From Bradyrhizobium cosmicum (GTDB lineage Bacteria > Pseudomonadota > Alphaproteobacteria > Rhizobiales > Xanthobacteraceae), in NCBI RefSeq assembly GCF_007290395.2, contig NZ_CP041656.2, positions 1,984,001 to 2,048,000 on the forward strand: a stretch of DNA of 64,000 bases. Direction: 5' to 3'. The first letter of the stretch is position 1. Every line of letters begins with the position of its first letter. The translations under genes were made by a program, and so were the position numbers. Below, one piece after another: positions 36,306-45,616 of this stretch. The notes under the pieces were generated by a model. That model did no database searches. It was given only the letters and a program-made list of their open reading frames with translations, and had not been told where the DNA came from.

Positions 36306-37100
36306 ATGACCCGATTACCGACTCTCTTCTTGTCGCATGGCGGCGGTCCCTGGCCGTTCATGGAGGATCGGCGCGTGCAATATGCCAGGACCGCCGCGGA
36401 GTTCGGCCGGCTGCCGCAGCTTCTCCCCGAGAAGCCCAAGGCTGTGCTCGTCATCACCGGCCATTGGGAGGCCGAGGCCTTCACGGTGTCGACCTCGGCG
36501 CATCCGCCGATGGTGTACGACTATTACGGTTTCCCCGAGCATACCTATCACCTCAAATATCCGGCGCCGGGCAAGCCCGAGCTCGCAGCTATAGTGAAGG
36601 CGCTGCTCATGGGTGTGGGCCTCGATTGTCGTGAGGATGCCAACCAGGGTTTCGATCACGGCACCTTCGTGCCGCTCGGCCTGATGTATCCGAACGCCGA
36701 CATGCCGATCGTGCTGCTGTCGCTGAAGTCGAGTTACGATGCGGCCGAGCACATCAAGGTCGGGCAGGCGATCGCGTCGCTGCGCAACGAGGGCATCCTG
36801 ATCGTCGGCAGCGGGCTCACCTATCACAACATGCGCGGCTTCGGACGGGCGGAGTCAAAACCCGTCTCGTATGATTTCGAGGCCTATCTGAACGAGGCGA
36901 TCAGCAATCCGGATGCGGCGCGGCGCAACGCGATGCTGGTCGACTGGGAGAAAGCGCCGAGCGCGCGTCTTGCGCATCCGCGCGAGGACCATCTGCTGCC
37001 GCTGATGGTGGCCGCCGGTGCCGCCGGCAGCGATGTTGGTAAACGCGTCTTCGTCGACGAGGTCGCGAATGTGGCGATGGCGTCGTATGTGTTTGGGTGA
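36306..37100 (+). CDS. LigB/YgiD-type extradiol dioxygenase
   Basis: A 264-residue class III ring-cleavage dioxygenase (4,5-DOPA-dioxygenase-like). Conserved elements are SHGGGPWPF with His11, ITGHWE with His53, the FDHGTFVPLGLMYP block and the late HPREDHLLPL, which supply metal ligands and catalytic His. Non-haem Fe(II) or zinc would be bound. The native substrate is probably a catechol or a DOPA-like compound, but cannot be told. It is monocistronic, with a repeat directly downstream. Confidence 0.9.
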   Translation: MTRLPTLFLSHGGGPWPFMEDRRVQYARTAAEFGRLPQLLPEKPKAVLVITGHWEAEAFTVSTSAHPPMVYDYYGFPEHTYHLKYPAPGKPELAAIVKALLMGVGLDCREDANQGFDHGTFVPLGLMYPNADMPIVLLSLKSSYDAAEHIKVGQAIASLRNEGILIVGSGLTYHNMRGFGRAESKPVSYDFEAYLNEAISNPDAARRNAMLVDWEKAPSARLAHPREDHLLPLMVAAGAAGSDVGKRVFVDEVANVAMASYVFG

Positions 37101-37106
37101 CGATCG

Positions 37107-37287
37107 TTCTTCGCCTCTCCCCGCTTGCGGGGCCGCGACGAGCTTCGCTCGCGCTGAGAGGGTTGGGGTGAGGGGGAGTCTCCGCGAGGAAGGTGAGAGT
37201 CGGATTCGCGGAGAGTCCCCCTCACCCGGAATCCGCGCCTACAGCGCGCATTCCGGCCTCTCCCCGCACGCGGGGAGAGGCGAAGAA
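37107..37287. repeat. Repeat with 17-bp terminal inversion
   Basis: TTCTTCGCCTCTCCCCG (37107-37123) is perfectly inverted at 37271-37287. The interior contains a second pair (GGGTGAGGGGGAGTC against GACTCCCCC-like GAGTCCCCCTCACCC). It fills the convergent gap between the dioxygenase and SemiSWEET genes. CCTCTCCCCGC...GCGGGGAGAGG elements are frequent in Bradyrhizobium, from memory. Confidence 0.75.
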
Positions 37288-37291
37288 AGCC

Positions 37292-37552
37292 TCACCCGTA
37301 TTTCAGCTTCATGAACAGGATCCCGCCGGCGAGCAGCATGGTGATGGCGTTGGCGGCGACCAGCGGCGCGTCGCCGCTGAGCAGGCCGTAGATCAGCCAC
37401 AGCGCGAGGCCCAGCACCATGATCAGGAACATGCCGAGCGAGATGTCGCGCGCCGAGCGGGTCTTCCACACCTTGATGGCCTGCGGCGCGTAGGCGATGG
37501 TGGTGCAGGTGGCGGCGGCAAAGCCGATCAGCTTGATCGCGAATGGGTCCAT
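37292..37552 (-). CDS. SemiSWEET-type sugar transporter
   Basis: An 86-residue protein with three membrane helices and the PQ-loop motif YAPQAIKVWKTRSARDIS in the first turn. SemiSWEETs dimerise and move sugars by facilitated diffusion. N-terminal MDPFAIKLIGFAAATCTTIA is a clean start. It lies 29 bases after the glycogen synthase stop on the same strand, so it may share its transcript; a sugar role would fit. Confidence 0.88.
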   Translation of the reverse strand: MDPFAIKLIGFAAATCTTIAYAPQAIKVWKTRSARDISLGMFLIMVLGLALWLIYGLLSGDAPLVAANAITMLLAGGILFMKLKYG

Positions 37553-37581
37553 GCCGGCTTTATAACATGGATTCGACAGCC

Positions 37582-39039
37582 TCAGCCCCGTCGCGCGATG
37601 AGATCGCGATAGAGCGCGGCATAGTCGCCGGCGCGGTTGCGCCAGGAGACGTCGGTGGCAAGGCCGCTCAATTGCAGCCGGCGCCAGGCCCCCTTGTTGC
37701 GGAAGGCGGCGTTGGCCTTGCGCAGCGCGCCGGAGAGAGCATCCGCGGTGACGGGGGTGAACTTGAAACCGGTGGCGTCCCGGTCCGATGCGTCGGCCTC
37801 GCCGATATCGATGATGGTGTCTTCGAGACCGCCGACACGGGACACGATCGGCACGGCCGCATAACGCAGCGCGCAGAGCTGGGTTAGGCCGCACGGCTCG
37901 AAGCGCGACGGCACGATGAGCGCGTCCGAGCCGGCCTGGATCAGATGCGCCAGGATTTCGTCATAGCCGATCACGACTCCGATCCGCCCGGGGTTGGCAC
38001 GGGCGACGGCCTGATAGCGATCCTGCAGATCGCGGTCGCCGCTGCCGAGCAGGGCGAGCTGCATGCCTTCTCCCAGGATCGTGGGAACGGTCTCGAGCAG
38101 AAGGTCCAGACCCTTCTGCCAGGACAGGCGGCTGATGACGCCGAGCAGCGGCGCCTCGTCCGAGCAATCGAGATTGAACTGCTGCTGAAGCACGGCCTTG
38201 TTCGCGGCCCGGAACGTCAGGTCGTTCGTGCCGAAGCGGTAGGCGATGTGCGGATCGGTTTGCGGATTCCACACCTCGGTGTCGATGCCATTGAGGATGC
38301 CGCTCAGCACACCGGCGCGCTCGCGCAGCAGCCCGCCGAATCCCATGCCGCCTTCGTCGCTCTGGATCTCCCGCGCGTAGGTCGGCGATACCGTGGTGAT
38401 GCGATCGGCGAGTTGCAGTCCTGCCTTGAGGAAGCTGATGCCGCCGAAATATTCGAGGCCGTGGACATCGAACGTGGCATCCCGGGGCAGGCCGATCGCG
38501 CTTGCCAGATCGCGGTCGAACTTGCCTTGATAGGCCATGTTGTGAATGGTCATCACGGTGCCGGGGCGCGGGCGACCGTCATAGTGCAGATAGGCCGGCG
38601 CGAGCCCGGCCTGCCAGTCGTGGGCGTGCACGATGTCGGGCACGAAGGCAGGCACGAGGCCATGGCCGATATCGGCCGCGATCCGCGACAGCGCGGCGAA
38701 GCGCAGGCCGTTGTCGGGCCAGTCGGTGCCTTCCGGGGTGACGTAGGGATTGCCCGGCCGCGCATAGAGATGCGGCACATCAAGCACGAACAGATCGAGC
38801 CCGTCATGCGAGCCGGCGAGCAGGCGTCCCGGTCCGCCGAAATAATCCGGCCAGCGCCGGATTTCGTCGGCGCCGGCAAGCCGGCGCATCACGTCGGGAT
38901 AGCCCGGCATCAGCGTGCGCATCTCGACGCCGTGCGCCTTCAGCGCCAGCGGCAGCGCGCCGGCGACATCCGCGAGGCCGCCGGTCTTGACGATGGGGTA
39001 GACTTCGGAGGCGACCGCGAGGACGCGAACAGGCGTCAT
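37582..39039 (-). CDS. glgA: Glycogen synthase (ADP-glucose)
   Basis: A 485-residue GT5 enzyme that elongates alpha-1,4-glucan from ADP-glucose. The ADP-glucose-binding motif [13 protein letters not shown] is at residues 19-31, and the C-terminal donor site reads [23 protein letters not shown]. Length is the bacterial norm. The start codon overlaps the glgC stop (ATGA at 39036-39039). Together with glgC it forms the classical two-step glycogen branch; glgB, glgP and glgX are not in the window. Confidence 0.97.
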   Translation of the reverse strand: MTPVRVLAVASEVYPIVKTGGLADVAGALPLALKAHGVEMRTLMPGYPDVMRRLAGADEIRRWPDYFGGPGRLLAGSHDGLDLFVLDVPHLYARPGNPYVTPEGTDWPDNGLRFAALSRIAADIGHGLVPAFVPDIVHAHDWQAGLAPAYLHYDGRPRPGTVMTIHNMAYQGKFDRDLASAIGLPRDATFDVHGLEYFGGISFLKAGLQLADRITTVSPTYAREIQSDEGGMGFGGLLRERAGVLSGILNGIDTEVWNPQTDPHIAYRFGTNDLTFRAANKAVLQQQFNLDCSDEAPLLGVISRLSWQKGLDLLLETVPTILGEGMQLALLGSGDRDLQDRYQAVARANPGRIGVVIGYDEILAHLIQAGSDALIVPSRFEPCGLTQLCALRYAAVPIVSRVGGLEDTIIDIGEADASDRDATGFKFTPVTADALSGALRKANAAFRNKGAWRRLQLSGLATDVSWRNRAGDYAALYRDLIARRG

Positions 39040-40298
39040 GTATTGAGCCTGTCGATCATCGGCTGGGTGATGAGCGAGATGCCCTGCTCGGTGGTGCGGA
39101 AGCGCTTTGCGTCGAGTTCGGGATCCTCCCCGACGACGAGCCCCTCGGGGATCTCGACGCCGCGGTCGATCACGACGTTCTTCAGCCGCGCACCGCGGCC
39201 GACGTTGACGTAGGGCATGATGACCGCGTTCTCGACATTGCCGTAGGAATTGATGCGCACGCCGGTGAACAGCAGCGAGCGACGCAGCGATGCGCCGGAA
39301 ATGATGCAGCCGCCGGAGACCAGCGAGCTCACGGCGTAACCGCGCCGGCTCTCCTCGTCATGGACGAATTTGGCGGGCGGCGTGATCTCCGAATAGGACC
39401 AGATCGGCCAGGCGCGGTCGAACAAATCGAGTTCCGGAACGACGTCGGTGAGGTCGATATTCGCGGCCCAATAGGCGTCGACCGTTCCGACGTCGCGCCA
39501 GTAGGAGCGCGGTTCGGTCCCGGTCCGCACGCAGGAGGTCGAGAACTGGTGAGCGATGGCCCGGCCGTTCTTGACGATGTAGGGAATGATGTCCTTGCCG
39601 AAATCGTGGTTCGAGTTCGGATCCTCGGCGTCGCGCTTCAGCTCGTCGAACAGAAATTTCGCGTCGAACACGTAGATGCCCATGCTGGCGAGCGAGACGT
39701 CGGGCTTGCCCGGCATCGGCGGCGGATCGGTGGGCTTCTCGAGGAACTCCTGGATCCAGCCGTTCTCGTCGATATGCATGATGCCGAAACCGGAGGATTC
39801 CGCACGCGGCATCTCGAGGCAGCCCACCGTGACGTCGGCGCCGCTCTCGACGTGCTGCCGCAACATCACCTCGTAGTCCATCTTGTAGATGTGGTCGCCG
39901 GCGAGCACCACGATGAAGCGGCAGGCATGCGCCTCGATGATATCGATGTTCTGGTAGATGGCATCGGCCGTGCCGACATACCACATGTTCTCCGACACGC
40001 GCTGGCTTGCCGGCAGGATGTCGAAGCTCTCGTTGCGCTCGGGGCGGAAGAAGTTCCAGCCCATCTGGAGATGCCGGATCAGACTGTGCGCCTTGTATTG
40101 TGTCGCGACCGCGATACGGCGGATGCCTGAGTTCACCGCGTTCGACAGCGCAAAATCGATGATGCGGGACTTGCCACCGAAATAGACCGCGGGCTTGGCG
40201 CGCCGGTCGGTCAGCTCCAGCAGCCGACTGCCGCGGCCGCCAGCCAGGACGAAGGCAAGGGCCTGGCGGGCGAGCGGCTCATTTCCGGCGGCACTCAT
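39036..40298 (-). CDS. glgC: Glucose-1-phosphate adenylyltransferase
   Basis: A 420-residue ADP-glucose pyrophosphorylase. The catalytic/activator N-terminus [20 protein letters not shown], the [20 protein letters not shown] block and the substrate region ADAIYQNID are all present, and the C-terminal half is a left-handed beta-helix ([21 protein letters not shown]). The start is placed at 40298, six bases after GGGAGG; the frame is open to 40355. It is the first gene of glgC-glgA and is divergent from the Gly/Tyr-rich protein gene. Confidence 0.97.
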   Translation of the reverse strand: MSAAGNEPLARQALAFVLAGGRGSRLLELTDRRAKPAVYFGGKSRIIDFALSNAVNSGIRRIAVATQYKAHSLIRHLQMGWNFFRPERNESFDILPASQRVSENMWYVGTADAIYQNIDIIEAHACRFIVVLAGDHIYKMDYEVMLRQHVESGADVTVGCLEMPRAESSGFGIMHIDENGWIQEFLEKPTDPPPMPGKPDVSLASMGIYVFDAKFLFDELKRDAEDPNSNHDFGKDIIPYIVKNGRAIAHQFSTSCVRTGTEPRSYWRDVGTVDAYWAANIDLTDVVPELDLFDRAWPIWSYSEITPPAKFVHDEESRRGYAVSSLVSGGCIISGASLRRSLLFTGVRINSYGNVENAVIMPYVNVGRGARLKNVVIDRGVEIPEGLVVGEDPELDAKRFRTTEQGISLITQPMIDRLNT

Positions 40299-40685
40299 GT
40301 TCATCCTCCCACACTCTGGCGCAAGCCAAATTCCGGCGTAAGCCAAGGCCTTCACGAGACGCCCCGGCCGCGCACCATTGGAACCGATAGTAACGATACG
40401 AATAGTAAATCGGGAAGGTGCTTGTTGGTTGCGAACGCACGGGAAGCTTAATGCTTTGTCGTGGTCGCGCTGCCCCCGGGCTTCGTCGTGCCGGTGTCAC
40501 ATCCGGGAAGCGTGAGGGGCTGCTTGACCACAATTGAGGCAAGCGTGATTTGAAACGTAATTGGCTCTCTTTGTGCGCCGCACGCAATGGGCGGCTTTGA
40601 CTTTCGGAGGCTTTGATTTGGCGCAAGGATGCCCGATCATGGCCCTGCGATGCTTTTTCAAGTCAAACGTCAGACAGGGAGCAAG
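40299..40685. other. Divergent intergenic region upstream of glgC
   Basis: About 390 bases, lower in GC than the flanks. A near-direct repeat, GGCGCAAGCCAA / GGCGTAAGCCAA at about 40319-40345, lies just upstream of glgC. Further along are CGATAGTAACGATACGAATAGTAAA-like A/T-rich words (about 40386-40412). Both could be regulatory; no gene is seen. Confidence 0.4.
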
Positions 40686-41138
40686 ATGATGAGGTTCTGG
40701 ACAACGGCAATTGCCTGTTCGCTGGCGAGCGCGGTGATGGCCGGCCAAATCGAGCAGGCGGTGGCCGCCCCGCTGCCGACCAACGTCGCGACCATGAAGG
40801 CCGCCGTCGGCGACGATGTCACGCAGGTGCATTGGCGCGGGCGGGGTTGGGGATGGGGCGGCGGAGGCCTCCTCGCCGGCGCGATCATCGGCGGGGCCAT
40901 CGCCAGCAGCGCGCCTTATGGTTACTATGGCGGCGGCCCGTATTACGGCGGCTATGGTTATGGGCCGGGCTATGGCTATGGTTATGCGCCGGCTTATTAC
41001 GGCTATGGGCCGAGCTATGGTTATGCTCCGTACTACGCGCGTCCCCGCTACTACGGTTATCGGGTCTATCGCCCCTATTACGGCCCTCGCTACGGCTACT
41101 ACCGGCCGTACCGGGCCTATCATCGCGGATATTGGTGA
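40686..41138 (+). CDS. Secreted glycine/tyrosine-rich protein
   Basis: A 150-residue protein. The signal peptide runs through ACSLASAVMAG to about residue 28. From residue 55 onwards it consists mostly of repeats of G-Y-G, Y-Y-G-G and P-Y-Y words, ending in YRPYRAYHRGYW. A short glycine-rich hydrophobic stretch (WGGGGLLAGAIIGGAIASSA) precedes the repeats. Such low-complexity proteins are common in Rhizobiales envelopes and have no assigned function. The start at 40686 follows CAGGGAGCAAG. Confidence 0.8.
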   Translation: MMRFWTTAIACSLASAVMAGQIEQAVAAPLPTNVATMKAAVGDDVTQVHWRGRGWGWGGGGLLAGAIIGGAIASSAPYGYYGGGPYYGGYGYGPGYGYGYAPAYYGYGPSYGYAPYYARPRYYGYRVYRPYYGPRYGYYRPYRAYHRGYW

Positions 41139-41151
41139 CGGTGTTGCCGAG

Positions 41152-41250
41152 CTAGAGCGAGAGCCACACGATCAGGCTCATGCAGGCAAAATGCGTGAGC
41201 ACGATCGCGGCGAGATGTAGCGGGCCGGCCTTGAGGCAAGGCCTGTACAT
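41152..41250 (-). CDS. Possible 32-residue membrane peptide
   Basis: The open frame MYRPCLKAGPLHLAAIVLTH then FACMSLIVWLSL forms one hydrophobic helix after a basic start, typical of a small membrane peptide. It begins 15 bases after the stop of the binding-protein gene, on the same strand, with GGAG some ten bases upstream. It may be the last gene of that transcript. Support is only its composition and position. Confidence 0.35.
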   Translation of the reverse strand: MYRPCLKAGPLHLAAIVLTHFACMSLIVWLSL

Positions 41251-41264
41251 CCCGCCGCTCCGCG

Positions 41265-42245
41265 CTAGTTCGATCCCGCGGCCGCAGCGGTGAAGCTGCG
41301 GTCGACGGCTTTGCTGACGTCGAGCGTCTTCGGCAGGATGCCGTAACGCGTCGCGCGGTCGGACGCTTCCTGCACTTCCTTCACGACTTTCTCGTCGATC
41401 ACGATCGGGCTGGTGCGCTGTGCGGTGTAGGCCGACAGCAGCACGTCTTCCGGCAGCTTGGTCAGCTCGGCCGTGCTCCTGGCGTATTCACTGATGTGAT
41501 CGAGCGACCACAGCCGTGCCTTGTTCAGCCTTTGCAACAAATCTTGCACCGCCGCGCGCTTGGTGGCGATGGCATTGTCGGTCGCGACGATGAAGGTGAT
41601 GGTCGGCGTCAGGCCTTCACCGTCCGCGATCACGCGGGCCTTGTCCTTCAGCGTCGCGAACGAGATGTAGGGCTCCCACACCGCCCAGGCGTCGATCGAG
41701 CCGGCCACCAGCGCGACCTTGGCATCGACCGGGCCGAGCGGAGCGAAGGTCGCGTCTTCCAGTCTGATCTGCGCTTTCTCCAGCGTCGCGTCGATCAGGA
41801 ACTGGCCCCAGCCGCCGCGCGTGCCGGCGAGACGTTTGCCCTTGAGATCGGCGGCCGACTTGATCGGCGAATCCTGGCGCACGAGAATCGCCTGCGTCTT
41901 TGCATCCGACTTGGTGCCGCCGATCGCCTTGATCGACGCTCCGGCCGCGTAAACCGAGAGGAACGAGAGATCGCCGGTATAGCCGACGTCGAGCGCACCG
42001 GCGTTGAGAGCTTCCAGGATCGGAGCAGCCGCCGGAAATTCCGACCATTCGATCCTGTAGGGCAGGTCCTTCGCGTAGCCGGAGATTTCGAGCAGCGAGC
42101 GGTTGCCGCCTTTCTGGTCGCCGACGCGCAGCACGACGGCGTCGGCAGCGAAGGAGGCTGCAGCGGTCGACAGCGTGATGGCGGCGGCGAGCAGCGATGC
42201 GGCGAGCCGGCGGGTGATGGGATGGTCGTGGGAATTGATGCTCAT
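41265..42245 (-). CDS. ABC substrate-binding protein, sulfonate type (SsuA-like)
   Basis: A 326-residue periplasmic protein. The signal peptide ends TAAASFAAD. The mature start VVLRVGDQKGGNRSLLEISG and the pair EWSEFPAAAPILEALNAGALDVGYTGD are typical of aliphatic sulfonate or taurine binding proteins. The segment DAWAVWEPYISFA is likewise typical. It is closely similar in layout to the protein at 47901 (RVGDQKGN, EWKEFPAAAPLLEALSAGAIETG). It is divergent from the rest of the sulfur locus and has no membrane partners of its own. Confidence 0.9.
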   Translation of the reverse strand: MSINSHDHPITRRLAASLLAAAITLSTAAASFAADAVVLRVGDQKGGNRSLLEISGYAKDLPYRIEWSEFPAAAPILEALNAGALDVGYTGDLSFLSVYAAGASIKAIGGTKSDAKTQAILVRQDSPIKSAADLKGKRLAGTRGGWGQFLIDATLEKAQIRLEDATFAPLGPVDAKVALVAGSIDAWAVWEPYISFATLKDKARVIADGEGLTPTITFIVATDNAIATKRAAVQDLLQRLNKARLWSLDHISEYARSTAELTKLPEDVLLSAYTAQRTSPIVIDEKVVKEVQEASDRATRYGILPKTLDVSKAVDRSFTAAAAGSN

Positions 42246-42721
42246 GTGATCTGACTTGTTGTCTGGCTCACGACGCGTGAGCGAACGATGCAGCGGACGA
42301 TCAAGTCTATGATCGCGCACTCTGCAGTCAATGAAATGGCCGACCGTATTGCGTGCGCGATCGGCAAGGACGTTTCAGAGAACGTCCTGTTTTGAGAACG
42401 CGGCGTGTGCCTGCGCATCATGGCGCGACTCTTGATGCAAAGAGGGAGTCGCGGCGCAGCTTTGCAGCATGATGCATCAGCGGAAATCGTTTCATCGTTC
42501 CCGCATGCGCTGATGGAGAGAATGACCCCGCTTCGCGTCACATTCGAAATTCCATTTCATTGACGATGCGGCGGGCGCGCCGCATGATTTGCGCATCGCA
42601 TCAAGGGTGGCGCGGTGAGCGCCGGCGGAAAATATTCTTTCAACGCAGCTCCGAACGGAACATGCGCAACGCGAAGCGTTGCGCCAATGGCGGAGCTGTT
42701 CCAGCGCAGGAGTGGGGACTG
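42246..42721. promoter_or_regulatory. Divergent control region of the sulfur-acquisition locus
   Basis: A 476-base gap between the minus-strand binding protein and the plus-strand operon. It contains the palindrome GGACGTT-6-AACGTCC at 42368-42387 and a hairpin GCGACTC/GAGTCGC at 42425-42452. Both divergent promoters must be here, but I cannot place -35/-10 elements with confidence. Confidence 0.4.
42368..42387. promoter_or_regulatory. Candidate operator palindrome
   Basis: GGACGTT (42368-42374) and AACGTCC (42381-42387) form a perfect 7-bp dyad with a six-base spacer, 123 bases upstream of the binding-protein start. Spacing fits a dimeric regulator. No regulator gene is adjacent, so the binding protein is unknown. 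Confidence 0.3.
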
Positions 42722-43822
42722 ATGAGCAACGGCAACAAACGCGGTGGGTCACATCTCGACCGTCGCCATCTGCTTCAGGCGGGGCTTGCCGCGGCCTTTG
42801 CCGCGCCGCTCGGCGCGCTGGGCGCGCAGGCATTTGCGCCGCAGGCGATCGCGCCGGGCGTCGACCTCTCGGAATTTCCGCTGTGCCGCACGGCGGCGGG
42901 CGGCCCCGCGCTCACCGGCGCGCCGCGCAAGCTGAAATTGTCGTGGAATGCCGGCGCGGTCTGCCTCACGCCGCTTCCCGTCGCCATCGAGCACGGCTTC
43001 TTCCAGAAGCAGAATCTCGACGTCGAGCTCATCAACTATTCCGGTTCGACCGATCAACTGCTCGAGGCGATCGCCACCGGCAAGAGCGACGCCGGCCTCG
43101 GCATGGCACTGCGCTGGCTGAAGCCGCTGGAGCAGGGCTTTGACGTCAAGATCGCTGCCGGCACCCATGGCGGCTGCATGCGCGTGCTGACCCGCACCAA
43201 TTCCGGCGTCGACAAGCTCGCCGATCTCAAGGGCAAGATCGTCGCGGTCGGCGATCTCGGCGGTCCCGACAAGAACTTCTTCTCGATCCAGCTCTCCAAG
43301 CTCGGTATCGATCCCATCAAGGATGTCGACTGGCGCGCCTATCCGGGCAATCTGCTCGACGTCGCGGTCCAGAAGGGCGAGGTGCAGGCCTTCCTGGCCT
43401 CCGATCCGCTCGCCTATCTCTGGCTGAAGGATACCCAGTACAAGGAAGTCGCTTCCAATCTCGACGGCGAATATCGCGACAAGAGCTGCTGCATCGTCGG
43501 CCTGCGCGGCAGCCTCGTGCGCGAGGAGCCGCAGGTCGCGCGTGCGCTCACGCAGGCGCTGCTCGACGCCGCCATGTTCACGTCGCAGAATCCGTCCGTC
43601 GCGGCGAAGGCGTTCCAGCCCTACGCGCCCAAGGCGGCGACCATCGCCGACATCGAGGGCATGGTGCGCTACCACACCCACCATCATCATCCCGTCGGCG
43701 AGGTGCTGAAGCGCGAGCTCAAGTCCTATGCCGACGATCTCAAGAGCGTGCAGGTCTTCAAGCAGAGCACCGATACGGCCAAATTCGCGGAGCGCATCTA
43801 TGTCGACGTATTCGCTGTCTGA
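42722..43822 (+). CDS. ABC substrate-binding protein with Tat-like signal (NrtA/CmpA-like)
   Basis: A 366-residue protein with a twin-arginine-type leader: DRRHLLQAGLAAAFAAPLGA. The mature part contains KLKLSWNAGAVCLTPLPVAI, GFFQKQNLDVELINYSGSTD and GDAGLGMALRWL-like sequence (KSDAGLGMALRWLKP), matching NitT/TauT binding proteins. A Cys-Cys pair (DKSCCIVG) and a His cluster (RYHTHHHHPV) near the C-terminus are unusual and may bind metal. The start follows GGAGTGGGGACTG. It overlaps the permease gene by 23 bases. Confidence 0.88.
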   Translation: MSNGNKRGGSHLDRRHLLQAGLAAAFAAPLGALGAQAFAPQAIAPGVDLSEFPLCRTAAGGPALTGAPRKLKLSWNAGAVCLTPLPVAIEHGFFQKQNLDVELINYSGSTDQLLEAIATGKSDAGLGMALRWLKPLEQGFDVKIAAGTHGGCMRVLTRTNSGVDKLADLKGKIVAVGDLGGPDKNFFSIQLSKLGIDPIKDVDWRAYPGNLLDVAVQKGEVQAFLASDPLAYLWLKDTQYKEVASNLDGEYRDKSCCIVGLRGSLVREEPQVARALTQALLDAAMFTSQNPSVAAKAFQPYAPKAATIADIEGMVRYHTHHHHPVGEVLKRELKSYADDLKSVQVFKQSTDTAKFAERIYVDVFAV

Positions 43823-44822
43823 CGGTCTCGCGTCCGGCGCACCGCGCCTTTCGCGCGCGCCATGGCTTGCGGGTTGGCTCCGGGACTCCGGAGTTGGCGT
43901 GCTCGCCAGCGTCGTCTGGATCGCCTTCGGCCTGTCCTGCCTGTGGTGGGAGGATGTCGGCGACTGGTCGCGCACGCATTCGCTCGGCATCGCCGCCTTC
44001 GTCATCGCTGCGATCGCCTTATTCGGAACCGTCGGCGCCGACTATCTCGGTTCGGCAGGCCGTGGTCTGCGCCAGCGCGCGCCATGGCTCGTGGCGCTCG
44101 GTGCATTGCTGACGCTGTGGGAGCTCGCCACCGCGAAGTTTGCGTGGCTGCCGCTGCCGTTCTTTCCGCCGCCGCAGTCGATCATCGAGGTCTATACCGA
44201 CGATCTGCCAAAGCTGCTCGACAGCGTCTTTGCCTCGGTCAAGCTTCAGCTCGGCGGCTATCTGATCGGCGCGACGGTCGGCTTCCTCACCGGCGTTTCG
44301 ATCGGCTGGTCGCGCGCGGTCGGCTATTGGGTGCATCCGGTGCTGCGCTTCATCGGCCCGCTGCCGGCGACGGCCTGGCTGCCGATCGCCTTCTTCACGT
44401 TCCCGTCGAGCTGGAGCGCCTCGACCTTCCTGATCGCACTGGCGACCGGCTTCCCGGTCACGGTGCTGACCTGGTCGGGCGTGGCGAGCGTCAGCAACGC
44501 CTATTGCGACGTCGCGCGCACGCTTGGCGCCAAGCCGTCGTTCCTGGTGCTGAAGGTGGCGATCCCCGCCGCACTGCCGCACGTCTTCGTCGGCCTGTTC
44601 ATGGGCCTCGGCTCGTCCTTCGCCGTGCTCGTCGTCGCCGAGATGATCGGGGTCAAGGCCGGTCTCGGCTGGTACCTGCAATGGGCGCAGGGCTGGGCGG
44701 CCTACGCCAACATGTATGCGGCGCTGATCGTGATGTCGCTGCTCTGCTCCGGCGCGATCACGCTGCTGTTTTCGGTCCGCGACCGCCTGCTGGTCTGGCA
44801 GAAGGGAACCGTGAAATGGTAG
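43800..44822 (+). CDS. ABC permease of the sulfur locus (SsuC-like with N-terminal extension)
   Basis: A 340-residue permease. The core from about residue 110 (FAWLPLPFFPPPQSIIEVYT to the end) is a normal SsuC-type six-helix unit with the EAA loop CDVARTLGAKPSFLVLKVAIPAALP. Before it lie about 100 residues with two extra membrane helices (GVLASVVWIAFGLSCLWW and LGIAAFVIAAIALFGTV), not usual for SsuC. It begins inside the binding-protein gene, and its last seven bases overlap the ATPase start, so the set is tightly coupled. Confidence 0.9.
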   Translation: MSTYSLSDGLASGAPRLSRAPWLAGWLRDSGVGVLASVVWIAFGLSCLWWEDVGDWSRTHSLGIAAFVIAAIALFGTVGADYLGSAGRGLRQRAPWLVALGALLTLWELATAKFAWLPLPFFPPPQSIIEVYTDDLPKLLDSVFASVKLQLGGYLIGATVGFLTGVSIGWSRAVGYWVHPVLRFIGPLPATAWLPIAFFTFPSSWSASTFLIALATGFPVTVLTWSGVASVSNAYCDVARTLGAKPSFLVLKVAIPAALPHVFVGLFMGLGSSFAVLVVAEMIGVKAGLGWYLQWAQGWAAYANMYAALIVMSLLCSGAITLLFSVRDRLLVWQKGTVKW

Positions 44823-45616
44823 CAGCAGCCGCACTGGCCGAGATCGCCACGCATCCCGCCGCCGGCGCCGCGCTCGACATCGAGCAGGTCAGCCACGCCT
44901 TCGACATCGACGGCGCCGAGCTGCCTGTTCTCAGCGACGTCAGCCTCTCGGTCGAGCCGGGTGAATTCGTCGCGCTGCTCGGCCCGTCCGGCTGCGGCAA
45001 GTCGACCTTGCTGCGGCTCGTCGCCGGCCTGGACAAGCCCAAGGCCGGAACGTTGCGCGAGGACGAGGCGCGCATCACCCGGCCGCATCCCTCGCGCGTC
45101 GTCGTGTTCCAGGATCCGACGCTGTTTCCCTGGCGTTCGGTCTGGGACAACGTCGCGCTGGGGCTGGAAGCGCAGGGCATACTCAAGAGCCAGCGGCACC
45201 GCGTCGATGCCGCGCTCGATCTCGTCGGGCTGTCGTCGTTCCGCAACGCCTATCCGCATCAGCTCTCCGGCGGCATGGCGCAGCGTGTCGCACTGGCGCG
45301 GGCACTGGTCAACGATCCCAAGATCCTCATCCTCGACGAGCCGCTGGGAAAACTGGACTCGCTCACCCGCATCACCATGCAGGCCGAGCTCGTCTCGCTC
45401 TGGCAGCGCAAGGGCTTTACCACGCTGCTGGTGACGCATGATGCCGAGGAAGCGCTGGTGCTCGCCAACCGCGTCATCGTCTTCAGCGATCGTCCGGCGC
45501 GCGTGAAGGCCGACATCCGCGTCGATCGTCCCTATCCGCGCCATCGCGGCGATCCCTATCTGGCCGATCTTCGCCGCCAGATTCTCGGCCTGTTGGGATT
45601 GGATGCCACATGGTGA
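44816..45616 (+). CDS. ABC ATP-binding protein of the sulfur locus (SsuB-like)
   Basis: A 266-residue ATPase. Walker A GPSGCGKST, Q-loop region FQDPTLFPWRSVWDNV with the PWR signature, LSGGMAQRVALARAL and Walker B ILILDEPLGKLD are canonical. It is the only ATPase in the locus, so it presumably energises uptake for all three binding proteins encoded around it. Its last bases overlap the next gene by seven. Confidence 0.93.
   Translation: MVAAAALAEIATHPAAGAALDIEQVSHAFDIDGAELPVLSDVSLSVEPGEFVALLGPSGCGKSTLLRLVAGLDKPKAGTLREDEARITRPHPSRVVVFQDPTLFPWRSVWDNVALGLEAQGILKSQRHRVDAALDLVGLSSFRNAYPHQLSGGMAQRVALARALVNDPKILILDEPLGKLDSLTRITMQAELVSLWQRKGFTTLLVTHDAEEALVLANRVIVFSDRPARVKADIRVDRPYPRHRGDPYLADLRRQILGLLGLDATW

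Noticed and set aside
40950..41130. Repeated GGCTATGG/TATTACGG words suggesting a tandem repeat array or CRISPR
   Set aside because: The words are codons of a Gly/Tyr-rich protein with a signal peptide; spacing is irregular and stays in one frame.
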